Part shown: piece by piece, positions 1-6,636 of the stretch
How positions within the stretch are numbered: the stretch's first letter is position 1
Layout of the letters: each line of letters opens with the position of its first letter
Assembly: GCA_025963715.1 (NCBI GenBank)
Contig: JAOQAG010000016.1
Location: 1-64,000 of the forward strand
DNA from: Bacteroidota bacterium
GTDB lineage: Bacteria > Bacteroidota > Bacteroidia > 2-12-FULL-35-15
Length of the DNA: 64,000 nucleotides
Direction of reading: 5' to 3'
Made by a program: the position numbers and the translations under genes
The notes under the pieces: model-generated
What the model was told of the DNA's origin: nothing
Databases searched by the model: none
Seen by the model: only the letters and a program-made list of their open reading frames with translations

Positions 1-3
1 TAC

Positions 4-95
4 TGTCATCCCGGGCTTGACCCGGGATCTGTTAAATACTTGCAGCGCCTACACAGTTCTTAATTGGCAGATCCCGGGTCAAGCCCGGGATGACA
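4..95. repeat. Inverted pair of GTCATCCCGGG palindromic repeats
   Basis: Two arms (about 4-36 and 60-95) are near-perfect reverse complements, TGTCATCCCGGGCTTGACC and its mirror, separated by about 23 bases. Each arm is itself an imperfect palindrome (CCCGGG..CCCGGG), so DNA or RNA could fold at two levels. Related arms recur at 17627, 45234, 45475, 63139 and 63203, and a variant with a CCGCCGCGGCGG core at 11051 and 11582. This is a dispersed REP/MITE-like family. The right flank (about 96-155) also matches the flank of the copy near 17.6 kb, so the mobile unit may be longer than the palindrome. Confidence 0.85.
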
Positions 96-154
96 GCTGA
101 AGAAAGTATTTCTGTTTCCATAAACAATAATGTTCTGCAACATAACCATACAAA

Positions 155-192
155 ATAAAAGCATTTGGTATAAACTTTCCGACAGTCATTAA
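155..192 (+). promoter_or_regulatory. Conserved ~40-bp motif, candidate promoter/leader of 228
   Basis: The stretch TTTGGTATAAACTTTCCGAC recurs almost unchanged at 6581 (TTTGATATAAACTTTACGAT) and, on the minus strand, at 50855-50886. Here and at 6.58 kb it lies 30-60 bases upstream of a start codon, with TTTG resembling the end of a Bacteroidota -7 box. It may be a shared promoter plus initial transcribed region, or a regulator site. No regulator can be named from the sequence. Confidence 0.4.
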
Positions 193-227
193 ATTTTATT
201 TAAAACTTTATTACCTTCATTAAAAAT

Positions 228-806
228 ATGAGCACATACATAAAAATTATACTCAATGCGTTGTGGTTCCTGCTGTTCATTTACTGGCTGATCACTTCCA
301 TTAGCAGTAAGAGGCCAGCAAATAAAGAATCGCCCTTCATCCGCTTTATTCTATACTGGCTTCCTTTAATTTTTGCATGTTATTTATTAGGTCCCGGCGA
401 TTGGTTCGGACATACACTCATGCGCGAGAATTTTGTTCCGCATACCGACGCCGTCGGTTTAACCGGATTGGCTTTTTGTACTGCCGGAGTGATCATTGCC
501 TGCTGGGCGCGTTACCTGCTGGGGAAAAACTGGAGTTTGTCGGTTCAGAAAAAAGAAGAGCATGAACTGATCTCCACCGGTATTTATAAAGTTGTGCGGC
601 ATCCGATCTATACCGGATTAGTACTTATGTTTTTTGGGAATGCGCTGATCGTTGGTGATTGGCGTGGCCTGATCGCCGTTGCGATTGTGCTGATCTCGTT
701 TTTATTCAAACTTAAAAAAGAAGAAAAATGGCTCACCGAAGTTTTTGGCGATCGTTACACTGCGTACAAGTCGCATACAAAAATGCTGATCCCCTGGCTG
801 ATCTAA
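228..806 (+). CDS. Isoprenylcysteine carboxyl methyltransferase (ICMT/PEMT-like) family protein
   Basis: Predicted SAM-dependent methyltransferase of the integral-membrane ICMT/PEMT superfamily, 192 residues. Hydrophobic segments lie near residues 5-24, 38-55, 75-95 and 130-160. The family signature GIYKVVRHPIYTG is at 118-130, with the RHP triplet at 124-126, followed by an EEKWL element (about 165-169) and a terminal RYTAYK segment, which in the family form the SAM and lipid sites. Bacterial members rarely have known substrates, and no prenylated-protein partner is visible nearby. The ATG at 228 follows an A/T-rich leader and the conserved motif at 155-192. The gene appears monocistronic, with about 50 bases to the next start. 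The family call is firm and the substrate unknown. Confidence 0.85.
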   Translation: MSTYIKIILNALWFLLFIYWLITSISSKRPANKESPFIRFILYWLPLIFACYLLGPGDWFGHTLMRENFVPHTDAVGLTGLAFCTAGVIIACWARYLLGKNWSLSVQKKEEHELISTGIYKVVRHPIYTGLVLMFFGNALIVGDWRGLIAVAIVLISFLFKLKKEEKWLTEVFGDRYTAYKSHTKMLIPWLI

Positions 807-858
807 GGTGTAAAAGCTAATCGCGTATAGTTGTATATTACTCCATACTTAATGCAAA

Positions 859-1560
859 ATGCGGACAAGAAACCTGGTAACATTATTATTCTTTATCAGC
901 GGAAATTTTCTTTTTTCGCAAGCTCCCAATGCAGCTAATGCTGTAAAAGTAACAGGGCCGCATTTATTATTAAAAGCCGACGTCCGTTCATTAGAGCTTC
1001 AACCAAAGCTTTCCCTTGAATATTTCTTCACTAAAAAAATATCACTGGAGGCGGGATACTGCTACTTTTGGACCGGACAAAAAATGCATTTCGAAGATTT
1101 TTACCAGCAGGGAATGGTGGCGGCTTTATTTGGGCTTGGTCCTGCAAAAGGGAATGATATTTTTTCTGACTGGAAATATTCTTTTAACAATGGGTTGTAT
1201 CTGGGACTTGGTTACATGTACCGGTACTCGTGGTTTACAAATAAACACCAGGAAGCGGATGTGGGCGAAAATTCATATCAGTATTACAACCAGAGCGAAA
1301 CAGCGCATTCCAGTTTTGTACGCCTGACACTGGGCGGCCATTATAAAATAAAAAACAGGAACCTCTATCTGAATCCCTATATTTCTACCATGATCGGAAA
1401 TACAGATCTGCAATTACGGATTGATACAACGGGTGGAAAGCCTGCAAACTATTCCCGGGATGTGAAACCCGTTAATACACACCAGCAACTGACCCGCTGC
1501 ATTGTGATCATTGGATTTAACTTTTGTTTTGATGTGTTTGACAGGAAGAAAAAAAGTTGA
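859..1560 (+). CDS. Secreted protein, probable outer-membrane beta-barrel, function unknown
   Basis: I do not recognise a named family. The 233-residue product starts with a signal peptide (basic MRTR, then hydrophobic LVTLLFFISGNFLFS, likely cut before QAP). The rest alternates polar and aromatic residues in amphipathic strands such as LSLEYFFTKKISLEAGYCYF and GLYLGLGYMYRY. It ends with a hydrophobic stretch around IVIIGFNFCFDVF, as in small outer-membrane barrels. There is no C-terminal T9SS sorting domain. The ATG lies about 50 bases after the methyltransferase stop, so co-transcription is possible. It could equally be a periplasmic beta-rich protein, but the envelope location is well supported by the signal peptide. 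Confidence 0.6.
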   Translation: MRTRNLVTLLFFISGNFLFSQAPNAANAVKVTGPHLLLKADVRSLELQPKLSLEYFFTKKISLEAGYCYFWTGQKMHFEDFYQQGMVAALFGLGPAKGNDIFSDWKYSFNNGLYLGLGYMYRYSWFTNKHQEADVGENSYQYYNQSETAHSSFVRLTLGGHYKIKNRNLYLNPYISTMIGNTDLQLRIDTTGGKPANYSRDVKPVNTHQQLTRCIVIIGFNFCFDVFDRKKKS

Positions 1561-1595
1561 TCTGCCTGTTAACAATTGTTAAGCTTCGGATGATG

Positions 1596-1627
1596 TTTGC
1601 TTGCCATTGCAGTATTTCTTATATTTG
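1596..1627 (+). promoter_or_regulatory. Bacteroidota-type promoter for 1655-2865
   Basis: A perfect TAnnTTTG box (TATATTTG, 1620-1627) is preceded by TTTG at 1596-1599, a spacing of 20 bases, which fits the known -33/-7 Bacteroidota sigma-ABfr consensus. Transcription would begin near 1632, downstream of the first codon of the ORF listed at 1601, so translation should begin at the ATG at 1655. Confidence 0.65.
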
Positions 1628-1654
1628 AAATGCGACTCCTTAACCACACACCGC

Positions 1655-2071
1655 ATGAAACAATCAAAATACATTAAAGGACTTACCATAACGGTTTTTG
1701 TAACACTGATCGCTGCGTTTATTTTATACCGCGCCGGTTATTTTGATAATTATTTGTACCACGAAAGTGCGGATTTACAAACAAGCCCCAACGGCGGAAC
1801 AATTTCTCAACATTCCAAAGATTCACTCAGCTTTAGCAAAGACAGTCTGCCACGTAAAAAAGTCATGTTCTCTTCTTCCAAATCTGCAGTTGTAACGGAT
1901 AATATTGATTTTAGCGCAGATCAAAAGAAAAAGTTTGGCGACACTGCAAAAGCCAATCAAGGAGAATTGCAAATAATGAGCAGCTCCAAATCGGCTGTTA
2001 TTTTTCATCCAAAGCCCGAGCTCCAGATTGTGGATTCTGTTCTTTTAAAAGGTGCGAAAAAGAAACCATGA
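1655..2071 (+). CDS. Membrane-anchored small protein with duplicated SSSKSAV motif, unknown function
   Basis: I chose ATG 1655 rather than 1601 because a strong promoter box lies at 1620-1627. The protein then has 138 residues. A single N-terminal transmembrane segment (LTITVFVTLIAAFILYRAGYF, about residues 9-29) precedes a Ser/Lys-rich, probably disordered extracytoplasmic region. The motif SSSKSAV occurs twice, about 40 residues apart (FSSSKSAVV and MSSSKSAVIF). The stop codon overlaps the start of the hydroxylase-family gene (ATGA), which indicates translational coupling and suggests a shared role in the envelope. No enzymatic motif is visible, and I know of no characterised homologue. Confidence 0.6.
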   Translation: MKQSKYIKGLTITVFVTLIAAFILYRAGYFDNYLYHESADLQTSPNGGTISQHSKDSLSFSKDSLPRKKVMFSSSKSAVVTDNIDFSADQKKKFGDTAKANQGELQIMSSSKSAVIFHPKPELQIVDSVLLKGAKKKP

Positions 2072-2865
2072 ATTACGTTAATTTAATTCTTGCAACGGGT
2101 GCCAGCCTGCTTTTTCTGGTGCTTGTATTTGTGCCGATGGAAAAAATATTTCCTGCAAAACCTGGTCAGAAAATATTCAGAAAACGCTGGTTCCTTGATC
2201 TGTGTTACCTGTTGGGGCAATACCTGCTCTGGAGCGGTTTGGTATTGGAGATCCTCACCTATTTTAACGATTGGTTGAACAAGATCATTTCGCAACCGGT
2301 AAGAATTTCCATTCAGTCGCAACCGCTGTGGCTCCAGGCAATTGAAGTATTATTCATCAGCGATTTTATTATTTACTGGGGGCACCGGCTGCAGCACAAA
2401 GTAGATTTTTTGTGGCGTTTCCACAAAGTGCATCACAGTGCCGAGAGCCTGGATTGGCTGGCAGCACACCGGGAACACCCGCTGGATTCGATCTACACCG
2501 TAGGACTTATTAATTTACCTGCATTTATTTTTGGTTTTGATCTGGGTGCCATTTCCATGATCGTTGCCTTCAGAGGGATCTGGGCCATTTACATCCACAG
2601 CAATGTGCGCTTGCCCATCGGCCGTTTAAAAATGCTGATCGGTGCACCGGAGCTGCATCACTGGCACCACGACCTGGAAAGGGATCGTGGCAATTATGCA
2701 AACATTTCACCCATTATGGATCTGCTGTTTGGCACATATACCTGTCCGGATAAGGAACCGGAGCAATACGGCATCAAAGAAGATTTTCCTAAAACCTATG
2801 TTGGACAAATGCTTTATCCAATGCTGCCGAAAACAATCTGGAATAAACTGGTGAAAAAGAAATAA
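2068..2865 (+). CDS. Sterol desaturase / fatty acid hydroxylase superfamily protein
   Basis: Integral-membrane di-iron oxygenase of the fatty acid hydroxylase superfamily, 265 residues. The diagnostic histidine clusters are present and in order: HRLQH (106-110), HKVHH (119-123), HREHP (134-138) and HHWHH (197-201). They would bind two irons on the cytoplasmic face and use O2 to hydroxylate or desaturate a lipid. Hydrophobic helices lie near residues 4-24, 44-64, 90-105 and 140-178. The start overlaps the preceding stop by four bases (ATGA), so the two are translated together. Bacteroidota members are variously annotated as sterol desaturases. Since sterols are uncommon in the phylum, a fatty acid, sphingolipid or carotenoid substrate is as likely. 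Confidence 0.88.
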   Translation: MNYVNLILATGASLLFLVLVFVPMEKIFPAKPGQKIFRKRWFLDLCYLLGQYLLWSGLVLEILTYFNDWLNKIISQPVRISIQSQPLWLQAIEVLFISDFIIYWGHRLQHKVDFLWRFHKVHHSAESLDWLAAHREHPLDSIYTVGLINLPAFIFGFDLGAISMIVAFRGIWAIYIHSNVRLPIGRLKMLIGAPELHHWHHDLERDRGNYANISPIMDLLFGTYTCPDKEPEQYGIKEDFPKTYVGQMLYPMLPKTIWNKLVKKK

Positions 2866-2911
2866 GTATGAAGCGATTTTTTTAATCTCGATTTCTATAT
2901 AAAAACGGGAT

Positions 2912-3448
2912 CTATCTCCTCGGTCCTTCCGGCGCAATCCTTTTAATATCGCTATAGCGCACGTGCTCATCATAAATGCGCTCGATCAAACTGAAATTAC
3001 CTTCCAAACTGTTTGATTCTATTTTTTCATCAAACCGTTCGTTGATCCCGGAAATAAATTCCAGCTCTTTTTTATTCTCCGGGAAATTAGCGCGAATGTT
3101 TACAATACCCGGAAAATCGCGGTGAGTGGTCAGTATGTAACGGTACAAAACTTCATTTGGTTCATAGATGAATTTATGAGTGCTCAGATCTTCGCGGATC
3201 CGGTCTTTTACCATTCTCAGATCAGCAGCTTTTATCTCTTCAATAGAACGGAAATCCTGGTAGGGCATGTTATAATCCATGTAATCCAGCGGATAAACCG
3301 ATTTGCCTTCACTTTCCGGCTCGTCATCCGAATACAGCTGGCGGTAGCCGGTATAGTTTACATACGTTTGCCGGCGCTGATCGTAGCTGATGATGAATTC
3401 TGCAAAAAGGTGATCTGATTTTGAGTAAATGCGAAGTATCCTGTCCAT
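2912..3448 (-). CDS. Conserved hypothetical cytoplasmic protein
   Basis: This 178-residue soluble protein was not recognised. It is acidic, rich in Tyr, Asp, Glu and Arg, has no signal peptide or transmembrane segment, and shows no catalytic motif. The composition is mixed alpha/beta, with YVNYTGYRQLYSDDEPESEG in the N-terminal half and a helical C-terminal half. The minus-strand ATG at 3448 is preceded by TATCTTTA, one mismatch from the TAnnTTTG box, suggesting its own promoter. It is convergent with the hydroxylase gene (46-base gap) and divergent from 3558. Normal codon use and length support a real gene. Confidence 0.6.
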   Translation of the reverse strand: MDRILRIYSKSDHLFAEFIISYDQRRQTYVNYTGYRQLYSDDEPESEGKSVYPLDYMDYNMPYQDFRSIEEIKAADLRMVKDRIREDLSTHKFIYEPNEVLYRYILTTHRDFPGIVNIRANFPENKKELEFISGINERFDEKIESNSLEGNFSLIERIYDEHVRYSDIKRIAPEGPRR

Positions 3449-3557
3449 AGCGTAAAGATAAATTATTTATTGAAAGGCAGAAGTTAATGAGAGGCCTTTT
3501 AGCCGGGATCAATAAAGGTTCCCGTTTTTTATTTTATATTCGTGTAAAGAAATTGAT

Positions 3558-4295
3558 ATGAATAAAAATAAAAAACCAGCAAAGATCTTACTGGGAATCC
3601 TTTTAATGATTACATTTTCCCGTGAAGGATTCCGTGGTTATAAAGAAACAGGAAATCTTTGGTTGTTCGTAACAATGACAATTATTGCGCTTATCTGTTG
3701 TGCATTGTTGATCAGGAGTGCATTTAGACCCCAGAAGGTAAGTGTGGTCGAAAATAAGTACGACTTATATGGCCGGGGCTTTCTTAAAATATTTTCCATC
3801 ATGGGATTGCTTGGCGTTTTTTTTGAAATAGCAGGCATCATTCCTTCGGCACCTTTAAAAAAAACATGGACAGAGGAATTGAAAAAATCAGTGAAAGAAG
3901 GGATCGTGGCAGAAGCGCTTGCGCAGCACCAGGATTCTATACTGGATATAGATGCTTTTAGTAATTGTGCAGTAGCAAAATTAACGGCCTATCCTCCTGA
4001 GCGCATGCATTCGCCTGAATTTCTAAAATCAGCCGAGTTTAAAGCAATTGTTGCAGGATGCAAGCAAAGCTCCAGAAAATGGACAGATTCTTTCAAAAAA
4101 TCATTTAAAAAAGGACTGGTGGACAAGATGATTGCAGGGCACCAGGATTCGATATTAAATGTAGATGCTTTTGGCAATTGCATGGTGGAAAAGCTAGCGA
4201 TGTATTCCCCCGATAGCGTTTATTCGATTCGTTTCTGTAACTCAGCAGAATTTCAGGCGATTCTTGTGGGATGCAACCAAAGCTGTAAGAAATAA
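3558..4295 (+). CDS. Membrane protein with two tandem 68-residue extracytoplasmic repeats
   Basis: I do not recognise this 245-residue protein. Three hydrophobic segments lie at about 8-22, 32-52 and 75-95. They are followed by two copies of a ~68-residue unit: WTEELKKSVKEG..GCKQS at about 110-177 and WTDSFKKSFKKG..GCNQS at about 178-243. Each copy keeps an AxHQDSIL(D/N)(I/V)DAF(S/G)NC block, a KL.YxPxxxxS segment, an SAEF(K/Q)AI block and a GC.QS end. The paired cysteines in each repeat could form a disulfide. The duplication looks old, at roughly half identity. Nothing nearby suggests a function. Confidence 0.7.
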   Translation: MNKNKKPAKILLGILLMITFSREGFRGYKETGNLWLFVTMTIIALICCALLIRSAFRPQKVSVVENKYDLYGRGFLKIFSIMGLLGVFFEIAGIIPSAPLKKTWTEELKKSVKEGIVAEALAQHQDSILDIDAFSNCAVAKLTAYPPERMHSPEFLKSAEFKAIVAGCKQSSRKWTDSFKKSFKKGLVDKMIAGHQDSILNVDAFGNCMVEKLAMYSPDSVYSIRFCNSAEFQAILVGCNQSCKK

Positions 4296-4347
4296 ATAAG
4301 CAGACGAGAAGGGATTAGCGCTACCTGCATTTTACTATAAAAATCAC

Positions 4348-5043
4348 ATGGAACAACAGGAAGAGAAACATTACATCAACCGGAGCGGCTGGCTCCGGGC
4401 GGCTGTATTGGGCGCAAACGACGGCATTTTATCCACCACCAGCTTAACCATTGGTGTTGCTGCAGCTTGTGATACGCGCAATCCCATTATACTGGCATCG
4501 CTGGCCGGACTAGTGGCAGGCGCATTATCCATGGCTACCGGTGAATATGTTTCCGTAAGCTCGCAGGCAGATGTGGAAAAATCGGACCTGGAAAGAGAAA
4601 AAATAGAGCTGGAAACCATGCCCGAAGCGGAATTAAAAGAACTGGCGAAGATCTACGAAAAAAGAGGATTAAGTGAAGAATTATCCATGAAAGTGGCCAT
4701 TGAGCTGATGAATCACAATGCATTGGAAGCGCATGCCCGGGACGAATTAGGCATCAACGAAATGACCCAGGCGAAACCTTTCCAGGCAGCATTTGCATCA
4801 GCATGTTCATTTATTGCCGGAGGCATGCTGCCGCTCATCGTATCCATTTTTGCACCGCTCAAACAAATGATCTTTTTTCAATACGGATTTGCCATTATCT
4901 TTCTTGCTTTTTCGGGTTCACTGGCGGCAAGTGCGGGCGGATCGGCAGTTGGAAAATCAATTCTCAGGATCTGTTTCTGGGGCACATTTGCCATGTTCGC
5001 ATCGGCGCTGGTGGGGTATGTTTTTGGCGTACAAACGGAATAA
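4348..5043 (+). CDS. VIT1/CCC1 family Fe2+/Mn2+ transporter
   Basis: A 231-residue member of the vacuolar iron transporter family, which moves Fe(II) or Mn(II) across the membrane, in bacteria probably for efflux or detoxification. The first helix carries the signature GANDGILSTTSL (22-33) and the second the GEYVSV element (65-70) with the metal-interacting Glu66. A charged cytoplasmic helical hairpin rich in Glu (about 74-135), the metal-binding domain of the family, follows. Three more hydrophobic helices lie at about 148-168, 172-196 and 203-226. Length and order match a full-length VIT protein. It stands alone; the gene before it ends 52 bases upstream and a repeat-filled spacer follows. 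Confidence 0.92.
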   Translation: MEQQEEKHYINRSGWLRAAVLGANDGILSTTSLTIGVAAACDTRNPIILASLAGLVAGALSMATGEYVSVSSQADVEKSDLEREKIELETMPEAELKELAKIYEKRGLSEELSMKVAIELMNHNALEAHARDELGINEMTQAKPFQAAFASACSFIAGGMLPLIVSIFAPLKQMIFFQYGFAIIFLAFSGSLAASAGGSAVGKSILRICFWGTFAMFASALVGYVFGVQTE

Positions 5044-5059
5044 TTTCTAAAACAAAAAA

Positions 5060-5302
5060 ATTAAACCACATAAGGCACAAAGAAACACATAAGGCTAGAT
5101 GTGGGAAAAATAAAAATGAAACCACAAAAGAAAACAAAAGAGACAAAAGGCAAGATGTAACATGCCAGCCTGCAGTATTTGTTTTACACATAGTTTGACA
5201 CACTCCAATTCTTTTGATTCTTTTGTTTTCTTTTGTGGTTCAAAAAATGTAGTACTTCCGGGCAAAACCTTATGTGTTTCTTTGTGCCTTATGTGGTGGA
5301 AA
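5060..5302. repeat. Nested inverted repeats (CACATAAGGCACAAAG family)
   Basis: The spacer after the VIT gene holds concentric inverted repeats. Outer arms ACCACATAAGGCACAAAGAA (about 5065-5095) and its complement (about 5265-5297) enclose inner arms ACCACAAAAGAAAACAAAAG (about 5120-5142) and its complement (about 5212-5240). Similar words occur at 17535, 35318-35497, 50895-50998 and 62940-63055, so this is a dispersed family. The ORFs the track lists here are by-products of the repeats. Confidence 0.85.
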
Positions 5303-5369
5303 AAAATAGTGGTTAACCAGCTATCATAAATTGGTTTGATTATTGGCAAAGCGAAATGACCCTTTTTTA

Positions 5370-5377
5370 CTAAATTT
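5370..5377 (+). promoter_or_regulatory. -7 promoter box for 5414
   Basis: TAAATTTG matches TAnnTTTG exactly and lies 36 bases before the ATG at 5414. A -33 TTG at ideal spacing is not clear. Confidence 0.5.
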
Positions 5378-5413
5378 GATCTTCCTGTTTAAACATTTAA
5401 AACCACTCTCCGC

Positions 5414-6406
5414 ATGAAAAAAATTTTGGTTGGATCATTGCTTGCCGCGATCTTATTTTCCGGCTGCTCCAAATACGGAAACGTACAGTTAAAATACCCT
5501 ACTGCACCGCTTGTTTTTTTACCTTCAACTATTCATTCCATCGCGATCGTAAACCGCTCGCTTACCAAAAAAGAAGATCACTCTTCCGTGATCGAATCGG
5601 TGATCAGCGGGGAAGTGGCCGGTTCGGACAAGCTGGCCTCGGACGAATGTCTGAAAGGTGTATTTGACCGCATCAACGGCTGGCGACAGCTGAATGTGGT
5701 AATTCCTGCTAAAACAAGATTATACGGTACCGGCACCCGCGAAACGCCGGAATTGCTGGATTGGAAAACCGTAAAACAAATTTGCGATTCAACAAAAACA
5801 GATGCCTTGCTGGTGCTGGAAACATTTGATTCCAACTCCGACCTGATCAGCAGCGCCATCACCAACGGTGTAAATGCTGTGGTGAATGGAACCGCGCCAA
5901 GTCCTGCAGTGAACCAGATCCGTATGAACGTGATTTGTTTCTGGCGCATGTACGACCCGGTAAATCAGAAAATTGTTGATCAGTATCAATCTACCAGTTA
6001 CCTGACGTTTGACGGAACCCGCGTGCCGCCGCCGGAAGCGCTTCCGCAAACTGCTTACCAGGCAGGAAAAGAATACATCCAGCGTTTTTTACCGAACTAT
6101 TATTATGTAAGAAGAGAGATGTATAAACGCGGTAAGGGAAGGGACAAACAAGCATTCCTGGCTGCATTCCGCAAATCGGAAGTGGCCGATTGGGAAGCTG
6201 CAATGGCCGCATGGCAGGAGCTTGCAAAAAGCAATAACCGCAAAAATGCAGGCAGGGCTTGCCTCGATGTGGCTGTATCGTATGAAGTATTGGGTAAAAT
6301 CGATCAGGCATTGATCTGGGCGAAAAAAGCGTACGAAGATTATGGAAATAAAATGGCAAGAACCTATCAGAATGAACTGAGCTACCGCATTCGCTTTGAA
6401 TATTAA
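5414..6406 (+). CDS. DUF6340 family lipoprotein with C-terminal TPR-like helices
   Basis: A 330-residue predicted lipoprotein. The signal peptide ends in the lipobox FSGC with the lipidated Cys at 18. It resembles the Bacteroidota DUF6340 family: an early VFLPSTIHSIAIVNRSL strand, a central segment describing a Cys/Asp-rich alpha-beta domain, then KEYIQRFLPNYYYVRREMY. The C-terminal 90 residues (AAFRKSEVADWEAAMAAWQE onward) form about two TPR-like helical hairpins, a protein-binding platform. Its role is not known. It should sit on the inner leaflet of the outer membrane or at the surface. It is preceded by a TAAATTTG promoter box and followed by a strong palindromic repeat, so it is probably monocistronic. 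Confidence 0.75.
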   Translation: MKKILVGSLLAAILFSGCSKYGNVQLKYPTAPLVFLPSTIHSIAIVNRSLTKKEDHSSVIESVISGEVAGSDKLASDECLKGVFDRINGWRQLNVVIPAKTRLYGTGTRETPELLDWKTVKQICDSTKTDALLVLETFDSNSDLISSAITNGVNAVVNGTAPSPAVNQIRMNVICFWRMYDPVNQKIVDQYQSTSYLTFDGTRVPPPEALPQTAYQAGKEYIQRFLPNYYYVRREMYKRGKGRDKQAFLAAFRKSEVADWEAAMAAWQELAKSNNRKNAGRACLDVAVSYEVLGKIDQALIWAKKAYEDYGNKMARTYQNELSYRIRFEY

Positions 6407-6451
6407 ATGAGCATCCGGAGCTTTTTATTATAAAATGAATTGCTTTGAGAA

Positions 6452-6543
6452 CGTCATTGCGAGGGCTTTTCGCCCGAAGCAATCTCATTTTAGCTTATAC
6501 ACTAGTGTGAGATTGCTTCGGGCGAAAAGCCCTCGCAATGACG
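6452..6543. repeat. Long palindrome, CGTCATTGCGAGG repeat family
   Basis: Arms 6452-6488 and 6507-6543 are almost perfect complements (CGTCATTGCGAGGGCTTTTC and its mirror) around an 18-base centre. The inner part GGGCTTTTCGCCC is a smaller palindrome. The CGTCATTGCGAGG-type dispersed repeat is known from many unrelated bacterial genomes. Here it may also act as a transcription end for the DUF6340 gene. Confidence 0.85.
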
Positions 6544-6576
6544 CGTTAATCAGAACTTTTTCGATAAAAAACAAAA

Positions 6577-6611
6577 TAGGTTTGATATAAACTTTACGAT
6601 AGTAATTGAAT
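6577..6611 (+). promoter_or_regulatory. -7 box TAGGTTTG plus conserved 40-bp motif, promoter of 6637
   Basis: TAGGTTTG (6577-6584) is an exact TAnnTTTG match and runs directly into ATATAAACTTTACGATAGT, the second copy of the motif seen at 155-192 and near 50.87 kb. The start codon at 6637 follows 52 bases later, after an AAAAGGAG stretch that could bind the ribosome. Confidence 0.55.
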
Positions 6612-6636
6612 ATTAAAAGGAGATTGTGCCTGAACG

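Noticed and set aside
1601-1654. Upstream start of the 156-codon ORF
   Set aside because: A consensus promoter box at 1620-1627 lies inside this stretch, and ATG 1655 gives a normal membrane-anchor N-terminus.
4803-5349. Overlapping ORFs in and after the VIT gene (131, 79 and 84 codons)
   Set aside because: Out-of-frame with the transporter or composed of the CACATAAGG inverted repeats.
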